A DNA stretch of 64,000 bases from Desulfobacterium sp. (lineage in GTDB: Bacteria > Desulfobacterota > Desulfobacteria > Desulfobacterales > Desulfobacteraceae): positions 62,001-126,000 of the forward strand of contig JAQYWC010000071.1 in assembly GCA_030145245.1 (NCBI GenBank), in the 5' to 3' direction. The translations under genes and the position numbers were made by a program. The notes below the pieces were generated by a model. That model did no database searches. It was given only the letters and a program-made list of their open reading frames with translations, and was not told the DNA's origin. Position 1 is the first letter of the stretch. Each line of letters opens with the position of its first letter. Of the stretch, positions 1 through 8,206 are shown piece after piece.

Positions 1-917
1 AACTCATCCTGCTTTTTTCCATCCCCGGCAAAAACCCCGTTGGAGAGCATGGCCGACGCCTCCTTAATGGCCGCAAGGGGTGTCCTGAGCTCATGGGAGA
101 CGTGGCTGACAAAATCGGCCTTCAGGGCATCCAGCTCCCCCAGCCGCTGACACATGAGATCGAAATGATAGGCAAGGTCCTGTATCTCAATGGGCCCCTG
201 GAGAGAATCGATCCTGTCAAACCGGCCCTCGGCTATCTCCTTGGTTTTATCCTTGAGAAGTAAAACCGAACGGGTGACGGAACGGGTGGTAACGGTTAAG
301 ATGGAGATACCTGCCACAAGAACCACCAGGGAGACCACCAGGGTGATCAGCGGAATCCGGTTGATCCGCCTGTCGAAAAGGATGGTCTTTTCCGTAATCG
401 CCGCCTCGTTCAGCTTCTTGATCTGCTGAAGGGCTGAAACCGTGCCCGCCCAACAGCCCTCCTTATCCTCCGGCAGAGGGGCAGGCAGGTCCTGTATTGC
501 CTTTTTACCATGGATTGACAGCTCTTCAAGGGCCGCAAGATACAGGTTGCATTCGCTTCTGGCGAGACCGAGCAATTGCCGGTCTTCCGTGGTGTTGAGG
601 AGGCGGTCCAGTTCGTCCATATCTGAGAAAAGGGTCTGCTTGAGCATTTGAAACCGCCCATAGTAATCCATATCTCCTAGGACGAAACACTTTTCTCCCG
701 CTTTGACAAGGGCCGGAAACGAATTCAAGAGGCGCTCGACAATGATGATGCCGGTCTTGTTGACATCAACGATCTCCCGGTTCACTTTTCGCAAGCTGTT
801 GATATTGATCATGACTACGCCGGCAAAAAGCACGATGAGCATCAGAATAACCAGGCTGCCCAGCAGCAAACGACCGGAAATAGTCAAGGGTACGATCTGT
901 TTTGGAACAAGTTTCAA
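1..917 (-). CDS. Sensor histidine kinase, 5' part (truncated by window edge)
   Basis: Read on the minus strand from a TTG at 917-915, preceded by an AGGGG ribosome binding site; about 305 codons are present and the 3' end lies beyond position 1. Residues about 11-38 form a membrane segment, followed by a roughly 150-residue helical periplasmic domain, a second membrane segment (ITLVVSLVVLVAGIS) and a HAMP-like linker. The H-box FVSHVSHELRTPLA gives the phosphorylated histidine. The ATPase domain is off the window, so the partner regulator and signal are unknown. The TTG start is chosen because no ATG lies upstream of the first membrane segment. The 225-nt gap to the next gene (918-1142) contains nothing I recognise. 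Confidence 0.85.
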   Translation of the reverse strand, partial: MKLVPKQIVPLTISGRLLLGSLVILMLIVLFAGVVMININSLRKVNREIVDVNKTGIIIVERLLNSFPALVKAGEKCFVLGDMDYYGRFQMLKQTLFSDMDELDRLLNTTEDRQLLGLARSECNLYLAALEELSIHGKKAIQDLPAPLPEDKEGCWAGTVSALQQIKKLNEAAITEKTILFDRRINRIPLITLVVSLVVLVAGISILTVTTRSVTRSVLLLKDKTKEIAEGRFDRIDSLQGPIEIQDLAYHFDLMCQRLGELDALKADFVSHVSHELRTPLAAIKEASAMLSNGVFAGDGKKQDE

Positions 918-1142
918 TACAAATCCCCTGTTGGCTGTTTATTTTTAGGTATGGTGTTTATAGCAGAAGATAAACAGAAATTGCAAGCGGGTGTTCTTCC
1001 TTTTACCGCTTACCGCATATGAGCAGAGCCCATTTTTTATTTCAATAAATAAAGCAGACATCAATTCGAATACAGGCGTCCATATGCAACAACACCTGTC
1101 GGCTTTTTTTTCAATTTACTAGCCGGGGTGTCAGGAAATTTA

Positions 1143-1766
1143 TCAGGGGGTGGTAATTTCAAACACGGAGATGGGCGTCTGTGTCACCTGGAACACCCTG
1201 TCGGAAAACCCGGTGGCCTGGTTCAGGCTGTGGCTTGCAAGGACAAGGGTGATATGGGGATGAAGGGCATGGATATGGTCGATGATCAGGCGGGCGGACG
1301 CCTGATCCATGGAGCTGAAGGGCTCGTCCATGAAGACAAGATCCGGATTGCAAAGAAAGGTTCTGATGATGGCGCACTTCTGTTTCATCCCCCTGGAGAT
1401 TTCATGGGGATAGTGGCCCTCGAACCCGGCAAGACCGGTGACGGCCATCCATTCACGGCAGCGCGCCTCCATGTTCCTGCACCAGGGAATTTTCCTGAGC
1501 CCAAGGGGATACGCAATGTTCTCCTGAACCGTCTTGTACCAGAAGAGCCCGGGATCCTGGAACACCACCCCTTGTTGCCGGGTGCCGGTCTCCACGGTTC
1601 CTGAAAAATCCGGGTCAATGCCGGCCAGAACAGAGATCAATGTGGTTTTGCCGGATCCGGACGGTGCCATCAGGGTGACGGTCTCCCCCGGTTCCACGCT
1701 GAAACTTAAATCGTCTATAATGGTTTGCCGGTTAAAAATTTTCGTTATCCTGTTTGCCCTCAGCAC
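1143..1766 (-). CDS. ABC transporter ATP-binding protein, NitT/TauT (SsuB-like) type
   Basis: 207 residues with Walker A APSGSGKTT near residue 35, a signature region (EISRGMKQKCAI; the usual LSGG is degenerate), Walker B LVFMDEP and an H-loop histidine (LVLASHS). This family energises import of small anions or organics such as nitrate, sulfonates, bicarbonate or thiamine precursors. It is shorter than the usual 240-260 residues because it ends soon after the H-loop. It is the last gene of a binding protein-permease-ATPase set (1143-3574). The substrate cannot be read from the sequence. Confidence 0.9.
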   Translation of the reverse strand: MLRANRITKIFNRQTIIDDLSFSVEPGETVTLMAPSGSGKTTLISVLAGIDPDFSGTVETGTRQQGVVFQDPGLFWYKTVQENIAYPLGLRKIPWCRNMEARCREWMAVTGLAGFEGHYPHEISRGMKQKCAIIRTFLCNPDLVFMDEPFSSMDQASARLIIDHIHALHPHITLVLASHSLNQATGFSDRVFQVTQTPISVFEITTP

Positions 1767-1782
1767 CTGCGCCTCCCCCGGT

Positions 1783-2559
1783 CTATCCCGGATAAAAATA
1801 TTTTTTAAAGAACCCCATGAAAACAGCGCTGATCACAAGCTGAATCACCAGGACAAAGAGCAGGATGACAACCACATAAAAGAGCACCTCCTGCATATTA
1901 AAATAGATCCTGGCAACATTGATCAGAAACCCAAGGCCGTTTTCAGATGCAATGAACTCCCCGAGCAGCGCCACCTTCATTGCCATGGTGGTGCCCATGC
2001 CGGCGTTGGCCCGCATGGCCGGAACAAGCAGGGGAATGTAAAGATCCCTGATCACATCCATCCGGGTGCCGTTAAACGAGCGGATCACCCCCTCCATCAA
2101 CGGATCTGCCTTGGCCAGTGCGGCTGCCGTGTTTATGGCGATGAGGGGCGTTGTCATGGTGACAACCAGCAGCACCGGGGCCACGCTTCCCACCCCGACC
2201 ATCAAAAGAAAAAGAACACCCACAATGAGGCCGGGCAGCACCTGAAGCATCATCATCAGGGCCTCCACCCAGGCCGTGATTTTCAACACATGGGCGATGA
2301 TACCCACAAGGGTTCCAAGGGCAAAGGAGAGGATAAATCCGGTCATCACCCTTCCCAGGGTGAATGACAGGTGCCCGAAAAATTCCGGGGTGCACAACAG
2401 GTCCGCCCGGCCCAGGGTTTCCATGGGAGAGGGCAGGACAAAGGGGTCAAAGAAGAGGGACCCTGTCCCCCAGAGCGCCATGACGATGCCAAGGGAAACC
2501 AGGGGGCTGACCAGGGGCTTAAAAAAAGTTGTCAAAGGTCTCATCCAGGGGCGATCCAA
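1783..2559 (-). CDS. ABC transporter permease, NitT/TauT (SsuC-like) type
   Basis: 258 residues with about six hydrophobic segments and the binding-protein-dependent transport fold. The coupling-helix region contains the variant EAA-like stretch FNGTRMDVIRDLYIPLLVP around residues 165-185. It belongs with the ATPase gene 16 bp downstream, and its 5' end overlaps the 3' end of the binding-protein gene by about 40 bp. The domain assignment is firm; the transported compound is unknown. Confidence 0.9.
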   Translation of the reverse strand: MDRPWMRPLTTFFKPLVSPLVSLGIVMALWGTGSLFFDPFVLPSPMETLGRADLLCTPEFFGHLSFTLGRVMTGFILSFALGTLVGIIAHVLKITAWVEALMMMLQVLPGLIVGVLFLLMVGVGSVAPVLLVVTMTTPLIAINTAAALAKADPLMEGVIRSFNGTRMDVIRDLYIPLLVPAMRANAGMGTTMAMKVALLGEFIASENGLGFLINVARIYFNMQEVLFYVVVILLFVLVIQLVISAVFMGFFKKYFYPG

Positions 2560-3574
2560 TGGTTTTATAATAGGTGAAAACGCCCTGTTTCAATTCCCGG
2601 TCTGTCAACAACCTGAACCGGGTGCGCCCCAGGGACGTTGCTAAAACAGTTCCGGGAAACCTGAGAAGTTTTTCAGCCCGTTGAACCGCACGACCTGGAT
2701 CCTTGGTACATAGTTCAATGGCCTGTTCAAGGGCCTGGTTGAACCTGCGGATCAGTTCCCGGTTTTCCTTTGCCCATTGGGCATTGACAAAGGTTCCCAC
2801 CTGGGGACAGGTGGTACCGGTTCCGGTATACCGTTCCCAAAGGGTTGCATAGTCAAGGCTGGCAACCAGGCCGGGATGGGTTTCAGCCAGGGATACAAAG
2901 GGTTCGGGCAATGCCGCAAACCTGATCCTCCCCTGTTGCAGCATTTTCACCGAGGAGTCGAACATTGCGTAGCCCACACGGATATCCCGTTGCCACACAA
3001 GTCCCTCACTCCGGGCAAAGAACCGGGTGACCTCCTCCAGGGGGGAACCGGGAAAGGGAAGCCAGATCTTCTCTCCCTTAAGGTCGCCAAACCCTTTGAC
3101 GAGCCTTGTTGAGACCAGGGAACTGAGGCCGGCCACATGGGAGTTGATGATCTTCAGCGGAACCCCCTGGCGGAAAAAACGGACGCCAACGCTGATCCCG
3201 GTTGTCAGAAATTGTGCCTTGTTTCTCAAAAAGAGAGAATGGGCCTGGGAGTGGTTGTGAAATATTTTCAACCCCACCCCGGGCAGATTATCCACGGCCA
3301 GGATCAACGGGATGGAGGCCGGCGTTGCCGGGGCCAGGACAACAATGTCCCGGCCCGGTTCCCCCGCTGCCCTGCCCGGCACGACCAGGGCAAGGGCAAA
3401 GCAAAAGAGAAAGACAAGAATTATGGACTTATCAGGAGCGATCTTCGATCTCCTTCCATATCTCGTCCATGGTGTGGCTGACCGTTTGTTTCCTGTCCCT
3501 GTAGGTGGTATGGAGCAGGTGATGGCTCTTCTCCCCCAGGGGCTTTTCCAGAAAATCCTCGTAGATTTTTGCAA
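2519..3574 (-). CDS. ABC transporter substrate-binding protein (NMT1/SsuA-like), start uncertain
   Basis: The mature part resembles NMT1/SsuA periplasmic binding proteins: about 300 residues starting at IVVLAPATPASIPL and including the lobe-typical DLKGEKIWLPFPG. A hydrophobic stretch (SIILVFLFCFALALVVPGRAAG) looks like a signal peptide. The only in-frame start before it is the ATG at 3574, giving 351 residues and placing the first ~48 codons out of frame inside the 3' end of the hydrogenase gene. The next start, a GTG, lies inside the signal segment. A shorter product from a non-standard start near 3430 is possible. The overlap suggests translation coupled to the hydrogenase gene. Confidence 0.75.
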   Translation of the reverse strand: MQKSTRIFWKSPWGRRAITCSIPPTGTGNKRSATPWTRYGRRSKIAPDKSIILVFLFCFALALVVPGRAAGEPGRDIVVLAPATPASIPLILAVDNLPGVGLKIFHNHSQAHSLFLRNKAQFLTTGISVGVRFFRQGVPLKIINSHVAGLSSLVSTRLVKGFGDLKGEKIWLPFPGSPLEEVTRFFARSEGLVWQRDIRVGYAMFDSSVKMLQQGRIRFAALPEPFVSLAETHPGLVASLDYATLWERYTGTGTTCPQVGTFVNAQWAKENRELIRRFNQALEQAIELCTKDPGRAVQRAEKLLRFPGTVLATSLGRTRFRLLTDRELKQGVFTYYKTIGSPLDETFDNFF

Positions 3575-5231
3575 TCATGGGATTGTTGTGGGACTGGCGG
3601 ATGGAACGGTTCTGATCGATGGTATACATCCCCTGTTTCCGCTCCCGGCGTGTGCCCTGGTAGGAGTGCTTGCTTCTTGGCTGGCCACCGCCCCCGGCGC
3701 ATCCCCCCGGGCATGCCATCACCTCCACAAACCCATAGGGACTCTCGCCTGTCTTAACTTCCTCCATGAGCCGGCGGGCCTCCTTAAGGGTGTGCACAAC
3801 CGCAAGCTTGACAGGTCCGATACCCGGGCCAAGATCAACAGTCGCCTCCCTTCGAAGCGCTTCCCCCCTGAGATCGGTATACTCAACCTGTTCAAGCTCA
3901 TTGCCGGTAACCACCTTGTGAACGGTTCTGACGGCTGCCTCCATGACACCGCCGGTGTTTCCAAAGATCACAGCCGCCCCGGAATATTCAGCCATCCACG
4001 GATTGTCAAACTTGGAATCCTCAAGACCGGCAAGATCGATGCCCTCCCGTTTCATGATCCGTGCAAATCCCCGGGTGGAGAGCACCACATCCACGTCCCG
4101 GCGCCCCTCGTTCTCAAATTCGGGCCGTTTAGCCTCTTCCTTCTTGGCTGTGCAGGGCATGATGGAGATCACCCGGATCTTATCGGGATTGATGTCCATC
4201 TTTTGGGCAAGATAGGTCTTGGCCATGGAACCCAGGCACTGCTGGGGAGAGCGGGTGGTGGAGATATGGGGGTTCATCTCAGGATAGTTCTTCTCCACAA
4301 AGGTCACCCAGCCGGGACAGCAAGAGGTAAACATGGGAAGAACACCCTTGTTTCGGATGCGGTCCAGCAGCTCCGTCCCCTCCTCCATAATGACAAGGTC
4401 GGCGGCAAAATTGGTATCCAGGACCACGTCGGCCCCAAGCTGTTTCAGGGCCGTGATCATCCTGCCCTCAACGTTTTCACCCTTGGCCATGTTGAACTCC
4501 TCACCAATGGCCGTTCTCACGGCCGGGGCAAACTGCACCACGGTGACAAGTTCAGGGTCGTACAGCATATCCAGGGCCTCTTCGGTATTGTTTTTACCGG
4601 CCAGGGCCCCAACCGGACAAACCAGAATACACTGGCCACAGGACACACAGCCCGATTGGTTCAAGGGCAGGTTGTCCCGGACGCTGATCTCGGTCTCAAG
4701 CCCCTTTTCCGTGATCACCAGGGCGTCGATGCCCTGGATATCCCGGCACACCTTGACACAGCGGAAACAGCGGATACACTTGCTCATGTCCCTGAAAATG
4801 GCGGGAGAGGAGTCATCCCGGCTGCGGCGCTGGTAAAACTCGGGATAGGTGTAACGGGTCTGCTGAAGTCCCACAAACTGGGCCACATCCTGGAGTTCGC
4901 AGTTTCCGTGGCGAACACAGGAGGCGCAGTCCTGGTTGTGATCGGCAAGGAGCAGTTCCACCTGGAGACGCTGCATCTCTCTCACCTTGGGTGTCCGGGT
5001 AAGGACGGCCATGCCCTCCTCCATGGGGGTGGTGCAGGAGGTGACAATGTGGTGTTCGGAATCGTCCTTCCGTTTTATATCCACCAGGCAGACCCGGCAG
5101 GTGCCCGGGGCATGGTCAAGGTCGGCCATCTCGCACAGGGTGGGAATGAAGTGGCCGTTTGCCTTGGCAACATCGAGCACTGTCTGGTTTTCACAAAATT
5201 CTACATCTTTACCATTAATGGTTGCTATCAT
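3432..5231 (-). CDS. hydA: [FeFe]-hydrogenase large subunit (HydA type, group A)
   Basis: 599 residues. From the N-terminus: a [2Fe-2S] domain (Cys33, 45, 48, 66), a His-Cys3 [4Fe-4S] motif (His98, Cys102, 105, 111), two ferredoxin-type [4Fe-4S] motifs (Cys152-162 and Cys195-205) and the H-cluster domain. The three H-cluster signatures are intact: TSCCPGW (303-309), MPCTAKKEE (359-365) and ACPGGCAGG (506-514). A ~80-residue C-terminal tail follows. It should reduce protons or oxidise H2 in the cytoplasm, as no export signal is visible. The partner is the flavoprotein 13 bp upstream. No maturase genes (hydE, hydF, hydG) are in the window. Confidence 0.93.
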   Translation of the reverse strand: MIATINGKDVEFCENQTVLDVAKANGHFIPTLCEMADLDHAPGTCRVCLVDIKRKDDSEHHIVTSCTTPMEEGMAVLTRTPKVREMQRLQVELLLADHNQDCASCVRHGNCELQDVAQFVGLQQTRYTYPEFYQRRSRDDSSPAIFRDMSKCIRCFRCVKVCRDIQGIDALVITEKGLETEISVRDNLPLNQSGCVSCGQCILVCPVGALAGKNNTEEALDMLYDPELVTVVQFAPAVRTAIGEEFNMAKGENVEGRMITALKQLGADVVLDTNFAADLVIMEEGTELLDRIRNKGVLPMFTSCCPGWVTFVEKNYPEMNPHISTTRSPQQCLGSMAKTYLAQKMDINPDKIRVISIMPCTAKKEEAKRPEFENEGRRDVDVVLSTRGFARIMKREGIDLAGLEDSKFDNPWMAEYSGAAVIFGNTGGVMEAAVRTVHKVVTGNELEQVEYTDLRGEALRREATVDLGPGIGPVKLAVVHTLKEARRLMEEVKTGESPYGFVEVMACPGGCAGGGGQPRSKHSYQGTRRERKQGMYTIDQNRSIRQSHNNPMIAKIYEDFLEKPLGEKSHHLLHTTYRDRKQTVSHTMDEIWKEIEDRS

Positions 5232-5244
5232 TCTTAAGGCCTCC

Positions 5245-7224
5245 CTATTGCTCGGTGATTACGGAATAAACACGGTAACAGCGCATGCATCGCTGGGCTT
5301 CAGCGTATGCTTCGTCAACGGAAATGGGTTTTTCAACCTCTTCAAAGAGCTCTTTTCGAATCATTGGATCAAGCTCCTTTATCTTTACCCTGTATTCATG
5401 TTTTACCGGTATAGAGATGCCCGTGGAGATCATGGGCTGGACATCGGCCACAAGCTGGGACATCCGATCCCGTGGCTGAAACCGTACACGCCCCAGGGTC
5501 AGGTAGTCATCGATGCTTTGGGCCGCCTTCTCCCCCTGGGCCATGGCCTGAACCAGGGTGGCAGGCCCAGTCACGCAGTCGCCCCCGGCAAACACGCCAT
5601 TCCTTGTGGTCATCAAAGAGGAGGGATTGACTTTTATCGTGCCCCAGGATTCGAGTTCCACCCCATCCTTGGGATCCACAAACCCGAGTTCCACCTGCTG
5701 GCCGATGGCAGGGATGACGTGGTCGGCCTCAAGCACAAATTCACTTTCCGCAATGGGAGTGACGCTGCACCTTCCGCCCTCGTCCGGTTCGCCCAGGGCC
5801 ATCTTGTTGAGCTCGACCCCACGCACCTTCCCGTCCGCAACCAGGATCCGGGTGGGATTGGTCAGAAAATGAAAGATCACCCCCTCTTTCATGGCCGCCT
5901 CGATCTCTTCATGGTCGGCGGGCATCTCCTTCTGGCTTCTTCTATATACAAGGTGAACCTCCTTGACGTTCATCCGGAGGGCAGACCTGGCACAGTCCAT
6001 GGCCACGTTGCCACCGCCCACAACCACCATTTTTTCCCCAAGTTCCATGGGCATGCCCCGGTCGATGTAGTCGTGGTTGATGCGAAGCAAGAAATCAACC
6101 CCAAAGTCGTACCCCTCGATTTCCGGATCTTCCTCGGCCACCCGCATCATCTTGCCCTTGTGGGCTCCGATTCCCAGGAACACTGCATTGTATCCCTTCT
6201 CCACAAGATCGTTCAGGACCAAATCCCGGCCAAGCTTCTGGTTGTATAGAATCCGGCCCCCCAGGGTTTCGATGATGGAGATCTCCTTGCCAAGCACCTC
6301 CTTTGGAAGCCTGTACTCGGGAATGCCCGTGGCTGCCATGCCCCCGGGAACAGGCTTGGACTCAAAGATATCCACCCTGTACCCCTTGAGCAGCAGGTGG
6401 TAGGCTGCGGCAATGCCGGCCGGCCCCGTGCCCACCACGGCGATCTTGAGATTCTTATCCTTGGGTTCAGCGGGTTTGTAGGTCGAAAACCACTCATTGA
6501 TCACCCCTTGTTCGTGGTCGGCCACAAAGCGCTTGAGCACCTTGATTCCAACGGCTTCGTCCACCTGGGTCCGCCGGCAGGCCATCTCGCAGAACCGGAC
6601 ACAGACCCGGCCACAGGTGGCTGCCATGGGATATTTCTGGAGGATCACCCCCAGGGAGTGGGTAAACTTGCCGTCCTTAATGTAGTCGATATATTTGGGA
6701 ACATCCACCTTTGAGGGACAGGCCTCGATGCAGGGGGCGGACAGATAGGTTCGACAGTGCTGTGCCAGGGGGGCGGGGGTAGCCAGCTCCGCCACAAGCG
6801 CCTCCCGGAACGATCCCAGCATCTCCAGGATGGCCACGGTTGCGGTCTGGCCAAGGCCGCACAAAGAGGTGTCTTTCACGTGCTTTGCAATGATTTCGAT
6901 CTCGTCCAGGTCTTCCGGGCGGCCCGTACGGTCCACCAGGGCCTGGAGCTTTCTCTTGATGATCTGGGTCCCGACCCTGCAGGGGGTGCACTTGCCGCAG
7001 GACTCCTTTGCCACCCGCTCCATGTACTGGAGAAGGGCATCCAGAAGGTTGACATTTTTTTCAAAAATAAAAAAGCCGTGTCCCCCGAAAAAAGCCTTGA
7101 TGGGGTTTCCAGCGTTAAACTCATCAAAGTCGCTGAACTCCGGGTGTTCCTCTATTTCAAAGATCTGCCGGTTTCGATTGTCGATGACCTTGCCATCCCA
7201 TGATCCGAATATTACTTTTGCCAT
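5245..7224 (-). CDS. Flavoprotein fusing NuoF-type Fe-S domain with GltD/NfnB-like NAD(P)H oxidoreductase
   Basis: 659 residues. The N-terminal ~140 residues carry the NuoF-type [4Fe-4S] motif (ESCGKCTPCR, Cys76, 79, 82, plus Cys122), but the FMN- and NADH-binding Rossmann part and the [2Fe-2S] NuoE-like domain are absent. The rest matches GltD/NfnB: an N-terminal double [4Fe-4S] segment (CGRVCVRFCEMACRR), a FAD dinucleotide motif (GTGPAGIAAAYHL), an NAD(P)H motif (VVVGGGNVAMDCARSALR) and a closing FAD signature (GVFAGGDCVTG). It lies directly upstream of the [FeFe]-hydrogenase and is probably its electron-exchange subunit, possibly flavin-bifurcating as in Nfn. That role is inferred. Confidence 0.88.
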   Translation of the reverse strand: MAKVIFGSWDGKVIDNRNRQIFEIEEHPEFSDFDEFNAGNPIKAFFGGHGFFIFEKNVNLLDALLQYMERVAKESCGKCTPCRVGTQIIKRKLQALVDRTGRPEDLDEIEIIAKHVKDTSLCGLGQTATVAILEMLGSFREALVAELATPAPLAQHCRTYLSAPCIEACPSKVDVPKYIDYIKDGKFTHSLGVILQKYPMAATCGRVCVRFCEMACRRTQVDEAVGIKVLKRFVADHEQGVINEWFSTYKPAEPKDKNLKIAVVGTGPAGIAAAYHLLLKGYRVDIFESKPVPGGMAATGIPEYRLPKEVLGKEISIIETLGGRILYNQKLGRDLVLNDLVEKGYNAVFLGIGAHKGKMMRVAEEDPEIEGYDFGVDFLLRINHDYIDRGMPMELGEKMVVVGGGNVAMDCARSALRMNVKEVHLVYRRSQKEMPADHEEIEAAMKEGVIFHFLTNPTRILVADGKVRGVELNKMALGEPDEGGRCSVTPIAESEFVLEADHVIPAIGQQVELGFVDPKDGVELESWGTIKVNPSSLMTTRNGVFAGGDCVTGPATLVQAMAQGEKAAQSIDDYLTLGRVRFQPRDRMSQLVADVQPMISTGISIPVKHEYRVKIKELDPMIRKELFEEVEKPISVDEAYAEAQRCMRCYRVYSVITEQ

Positions 7225-7347
7225 AAATAGATTCCCATTCGTGTCTATTGAATCGTGTTAACGTTTATTTTCATCCAGGGGATCGTTTCCCTTTCAGCTT
7301 CCCCCTGCCCACAGAAACGGCAATTGCAAAATAGATACCAATCCATT

Positions 7348-7370
7348 GGGGTCAGGCCTAGCTTATTGAC
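7348..7370 (+). repeat. Single arm of GGGGTCAGG-family repeat
   Basis: GGGGTCAGGCCTAGCTTATTG matches the arm of the palindrome at 20061-20132 with one mismatch. No matching opposite arm is seen downstream, so this looks like a half or decayed copy. It lies in the 275-bp gap (7225-7499) between the flavoprotein start and the spermidine-synthase-like gene, where nothing else was recognised. Confidence 0.7.
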
Positions 7371-7499
7371 TTTTGCTTTTTGTCAGGGGGGATCTTTTCT
7401 TGAGATTTCCTTGAGGATCAAACCTAACTTCTTGTGCGTATTGCAATGCGCATCAATCTTTACGAGGGGGCAGACATAAGATCCGTCCGCCCCCGTTAC

Positions 7500-8174
7500 T
7501 TACCTCCTGGTGGCAATCCACAGGGTGTGGCGGGCGCCCTTGCCGGTTTCCCTTGCCCGGACCCGGTGAACCTCAGGATAAAACCCGCACTCCTTAAGAC
7601 GACGGGTAAAGGGGGGGCTGTCTATGGCCGACCACACACCCAGGACACCTTTCGGTGCAAGGCACTTGCGAATGGCCCGAAGCCCCTGGGTTGTATAGAT
7701 CCAGGCGTTGCCCTCCTGGGTCAGGGCACCGGGTCCGTTATCCACATCCAGAATAACGGCATCAAAGGTCCTGGCAGGCCGGACAAGCAGTTTAACCACA
7801 TCCCCGACCTCAACCGCCACCCGATCGTCATCCAGGGGAGAACCGGCCAGGTGGGCGAGATGGTCACGGTTCCAGAGGACCAGCTCAGGCAAAAGTTCAG
7901 CCACCACCACCCCGGCACTCTGGGGGAGCGCCTCAAGGGCTGCGGCAAGGGTAAAGCCCATGCCAAGACCGCCAATGAGCACCCGGGGCTTAAGGTTGGG
8001 GCCCAGGGCTTCACAGGCAAGCCTGGCAAGCTGCTTTTCAGACCCTGACATGCGGCTGTTCATGAGCTCCTGGCCGCTGACGCGGATGGAAAATTCACTG
8101 CCCCGGCAAAATAGCCCCACCGGGTTTCCGTCCTCCGGGGTAAGCGCACTCCCGAGCTGTTTCCATGGAATCAT
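7500..8174 (-). CDS. Spermidine-synthase-like methyltransferase-fold protein
   Basis: 224 residues with a Rossmann methyltransferase-type core: glycine motif PRVLIGGLGMGFT, acidic strand end VVVAELLPEL and the DAVILDVDNGP strand typical of SpeE-like aminopropyltransferases. It lacks the N-terminal beta domain of classical SpeE, so polyamine synthesis cannot be assumed; many such shortened proteins are only annotated as spermidine-synthase-like. It is the last gene before a gap and follows rlmD by 32 bp on the same strand. Confidence 0.75.
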   Translation of the reverse strand: MIPWKQLGSALTPEDGNPVGLFCRGSEFSIRVSGQELMNSRMSGSEKQLARLACEALGPNLKPRVLIGGLGMGFTLAAALEALPQSAGVVVAELLPELVLWNRDHLAHLAGSPLDDDRVAVEVGDVVKLLVRPARTFDAVILDVDNGPGALTQEGNAWIYTTQGLRAIRKCLAPKGVLGVWSAIDSPPFTRRLKECGFYPEVHRVRARETGKGARHTLWIATRR

Positions 8175-8206
8175 AGGTTCCTCCGGCCTGGCTGTATTAC
8201 AGGCAT

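Noticed and set aside
3312-5237. 641-codon open frame on the plus strand opposite hydA
   Set aside because: It mirrors the high-GC codon pattern of hydA, has no recognisable domain and no ribosome binding site; the minus-strand frame has all hydrogenase motifs.
4987-6249. 420-codon plus-strand frame spanning the hydA/flavoprotein junction
   Set aside because: It crosses two well-supported minus-strand genes and shows low-complexity, non-protein-like sequence.
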